Positions 62,003-64,000 of a DNA stretch of 64,000 nucleotides are shown piece after piece. The stretch is from Novosphingobium sediminicola (GTDB lineage: Bacteria > Pseudomonadota > Alphaproteobacteria > Sphingomonadales > Sphingomonadaceae): contig NZ_JACIDX010000004.1 in the NCBI RefSeq assembly GCF_014196525.1, positions 239,831 through 303,830 on the forward strand. Direction: 5' to 3'. Position 1 is the first letter of the stretch. Each line of letters starts with the position of its first letter. Made by a program: the position numbers and the translations under genes. The notes under the pieces are model-generated. The model was not told the DNA's origin and ran no database searches. It worked only from the letters and a program-made list of their open reading frames with translations.

Positions 62003-62863
62003 ATGTTTGATCTGGCGGGCCTTTTTTCGCGTTTTTTTTCAAAAGTGCCTGAGTCTGAGCAGCACGTTTTCTGCCAATATGTTGGCGATGATACCATATT
62101 GACTGGCGGTCATGATGAGCTTTTTCTCTATCTGGATGGACGAGATGCCAGTCTTACACCATGTCTCCTGCGAGATCGTGAGTGGGAGCCGGCGATTAGG
62201 AACTGGCTTGCGCTGAACGTTCGGCTTGGCACCTGTTTTGTCGATATTGGTGGGAATATCGGTTTTCACGCGCTGACCGCTGCGCGCCACGTTGGATCAG
62301 ACGGCTTAGTTGTCGCATTCGAGCCGCAAGAGCGCTTGCTCAATCTGTTCAAGCGCAGCATCAGTGCCAATGTTATGTCCGGTTATGTCCATGGCTGGCG
62401 CTTGGCGATCGGTGATCGGCACGATCATGTTCACCTTGGCAAATTCGAGCATCTGACTGGATCCGCAACACTGACCGGCAATGAGTTGATCGTCGAGCGT
62501 GAAGCAGTGGAGATGGTTCCTTTGCCTTTGGCGCTGGAGCGGGTGGAGGCTAAGGTCGGTCGCCCTTGCGTTCCGGGCACTATCAAGATTGATGTAGAGG
62601 GGTTCGAGGTCGAAGTATGGGAAGGGATGAAAGTGTGGACCCGGGGCCAAAGTGATCTGGCCATCATTCTGGAGTTTTCACCGGTCAGTTATCGCGATCG
62701 CGGCAACGATCCGCATGCCTTGCTTGAAGATTTCGCGGCTCATGATTTTTCGATAGCCTTGCTGGAGCGCGACGGGTCCACACGCGATTTGCCCCGCTCT
62801 GAATGGGTAGACATGGCAAGTTCGCGTCAGCAGTTCGATCTCGTCTTGAGAAAAGGCGCCTAG
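62003..62863 (+). CDS. FkbM family SAM-dependent methyltransferase
   Basis: A 286-residue FkbM-type methyltransferase. The SAM-binding motif is CFVDIGGNIGFHALTAARHV near residues 78-97, with VVAFEPQERLLNLFKRSISA and the FkbM-typical DVEGFEVEVWEGM. These enzymes methylate hydroxyls of sugars or polyketides, often in cell-surface glycan clusters. AGGAG lies five bases upstream of ATG 62003. It is followed by an IS and lies after a tRNA, so transfer is likely. It is the only surface-glycan gene in the window. Confidence 0.88.
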   Translation: MFDLAGLFSRFFSKVPESEQHVFCQYVGDDTILTGGHDELFLYLDGRDASLTPCLLRDREWEPAIRNWLALNVRLGTCFVDIGGNIGFHALTAARHVGSDGLVVAFEPQERLLNLFKRSISANVMSGYVHGWRLAIGDRHDHVHLGKFEHLTGSATLTGNELIVEREAVEMVPLPLALERVEAKVGRPCVPGTIKIDVEGFEVEVWEGMKVWTRGQSDLAIILEFSPVSYRDRGNDPHALLEDFAAHDFSIALLERDGSTRDLPRSEWVDMASSRQQFDLVLRKGA

Positions 62864-62950
62864 CAATACTTTGGCAGAAATGTGATTTTTGGGATTCCCT
62901 TTTCGGCGGATGCGTGATTCATGAGGAACCAGCTTTGACGGAGGCTGGCG

Positions 62951-63922
62951 ATGGACGCGGATTGGCAGGCAGATCTCGAGCGTTGGCTTGACCCGTTTCT
63001 CAAAGGCCTGGGCAACAAGAAGCGGCGGCGAATGTGCCCAGCCTATATTGCTGGATTGATCGGGCCGGGAGACCGCAAAAGCATCCAGCCGATGGCCGCT
63101 AGAGCCGGCGCGATCAGCTATGATCGCCTTCATCATTTTATCGGCGCTGGCGTCTGGGACAGCGCACCGCTGGAAACCGCTTTATGGGAACAAGCCGATG
63201 CCCTCGTGAGCGGAGCGAAAGCCTGGTTGATCATCGATGACACGGCCATGCCCAAGAAGGGCACCAGTTCTGTTGGTGTCGCGCCTCAATATGCCTCGAC
63301 GCTGGGCAAGCAGGCCAACTGCCAGACCATGGTCTCGGTGACGCTGGCATCCGGCGAGGTCCCTGTCATGTTGAGCTTACGGCTGTTTCTACCGGATAGC
63401 TGGACCGAGAATAAGGAGCGCATGATCAAGGCCGGCGTTCCCGAGGAATTTCGCCAGGCTAAAACAAAGCCTTCCATCGCGATTGAGGAGATCGACCGGA
63501 TTGCGGCTGCCGGCATGCGGTTCGGCTGTGTGCTTGCTGATGCTGGCTATGGCCTGTCAGCCTTGTTTCGGCAGGCATTGAGTGCACGCGGGCTTTGCTG
63601 GGCGGTGGGAATTCCCAAGCATCAGAAGGTATACCCTGCCGACGTGCAGCTGGTTTTCTCTGTGGCGGTGCGGGAGCGGCCACGCCTGCGTCATGTGCCT
63701 GACATCAAGTCGGTCGCAGTTCATACCATGTTGGAGAATGCCAAATGGCGCCGGGTGAGTTGGCGCCGTGGAACCAAAGGGCGTCTGGTAGCGCGCTTTG
63801 CCGCCTTGCGTGTGCGTATCGCCGACGGTGCGCCACAGCGTATAGGTACCGCAGACGCGCAACACATGCCTGGCGAGGAAGTCTGGCTGGTGGGCGAGCA
63901 TCGTTTGTTGATGGCGGAGTAA
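62951..63922 (+). pseudogene. IS701 family transposase, C-terminally truncated
   Basis: 323 residues remain of a DDE transposase that usually exceeds 400. The first catalytic Asp is in WLIIDDTAMPKKGTSSVGVA near residues 96-97, and the second in GCVLADAGYGLSALFRQAL at residue 197. The frame is good to EVWLVGEHR, then LLMAE and a stop come from the inserted sequence. The third catalytic residue (Glu) and the C-terminal part are therefore missing, so the protein should be inactive. It starts ATG 62951 after GGAGGCTGGCG. Confidence 0.82.
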
Positions 63923-63966
63923 AATGCCCCGGAAGAGGCAAAGTAAAATTCCTCACTTCTTCTGAT

Positions 63967-64000
63967 TGACCCTGTCCGGGGCGAGCCCCGGACAGGGTCA
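63967..64000. repeat. Perfect 16-bp inverted repeat at the window edge
   Basis: TGACCCTGTCCGGGGC 63967-63982 and GCCCCGGACAGGGTCA 63985-64000 are perfect complements around GA. It lies about 60 bp inside the presumed IS21-like end and could be a terminator-like hairpin guarding that element against outside transcription. Confidence 0.7.

Larger units (their letters stand above)
62864..64000 (+). mobile_element. IS701-type element, right end missing, interrupted by IS21-like end
   Basis: The block carries an IS701-family transposase gene that stops early at 63922. From about 63906 the sequence changes to TGTTGATGGCGGAGTAAAAT, which I recognise as the kind of terminal repeat found in IS21-family elements, with the unit AGTAAAAT repeated at 63918-63925 and 63942-63949. 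The left end of the IS701 element is not resolved because its right repeat lies beyond the interruption. Confidence 0.7.

Noticed and set aside
61900..62097. 65-codon minus-strand frame over the FkbM start
   Set aside because: Antisense to a recognised gene start with a good ribosome-binding site; no homology.

Overview
The window is a GC-rich alphaproteobacterial chromosome segment. Gene content and order point to Sphingomonadales, most like Novosphingobium or a close relative: a SUV3-like helicase next to an S4 protein and FdxA, a CarD regulator, a PopZ/DUF2497 protein, and several DUF families common in sphingomonads. It is essentially all core chromosome except the last 2.4 kb.

The centre holds the replication origin. 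Between hemE (minus strand) and the pyruvate, phosphate dikinase regulatory protein gene (plus strand), about 28.37-28.70 kb, lies a non-coding region with one perfect DnaA box, several near-boxes, an AT-rich stretch and six GANTC methylation sites. The order hemE - oriC - ppsR - maf - aroE - coaE - dnaQ is the Caulobacter-type origin neighbourhood. Genes from 19.0 to 28.4 kb all run leftward and those from 28.7 to 42.3 kb all run rightward, so both arms are transcribed away from the origin. The rsmG-parA-parB operon lies 8-9 kb left of the origin. Seven parS-like sites are scattered from 7.6 to 38.9 kb, including a perfect site between mnmG and mnmE. A PopZ-like protein is encoded at 45.4 kb. 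Together these are the parts for starting replication and segregating and anchoring the origin.

Layout: 0-9 kb quinone oxidoreductase, ClpA, HemB, acetyltransferase, carbonic-anhydrase-like protein, truncated haemoglobin, M23 peptidase; 9-18.4 kb helicase/S4/FdxA, CarD, lipoprotein, Sua5, DUF815 ATPase, sugar dehydrogenase, fRMsr; 18.5-28.4 kb ParAB, RsmG, MnmG, MnmE, Rho, HemJ, HemE; 28.7-42.3 kb PpsR, Maf, AroE, CoaE, DnaQ, HPF, PtsN, cell-wall hydrolase, ProA, NadD, RsfS, RlmH, EnvC-like, CtpA, DsbB, Coq7; 42.3-53 kb ExoIII, ErpA, CBS protein, thioesterase, PopZ, PCMT-like protein and TolC, fumarase, OmpA lipoprotein, CNNM transporter; 53-61.4 kb IleS-LspA-DUF3035 and the GpmA-PurE-PurK-FolA-RibF run; 61.5 kb tRNA-Thr; 62-64 kb an FkbM methyltransferase and an IS701-type transposase gene broken by what looks like the end of an IS21-like element.

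The most unusual signal is a dispersed intergenic repeat: six full copies of 216-227 bp plus one rearranged partial copy. Every full copy has three hairpin modules in a fixed order: a GCGAGGG/CCCTCGC palindrome, an AAAGCCTGC/GCAGGCTTT hairpin, and a GCAAAGGG/CCCTTTGC hairpin ending GCCGGAGGCA. Stems are kept while loops change, and several loop changes are paired. Two direct copies bracket rho. Some copies contain short open frames that should not be called genes.
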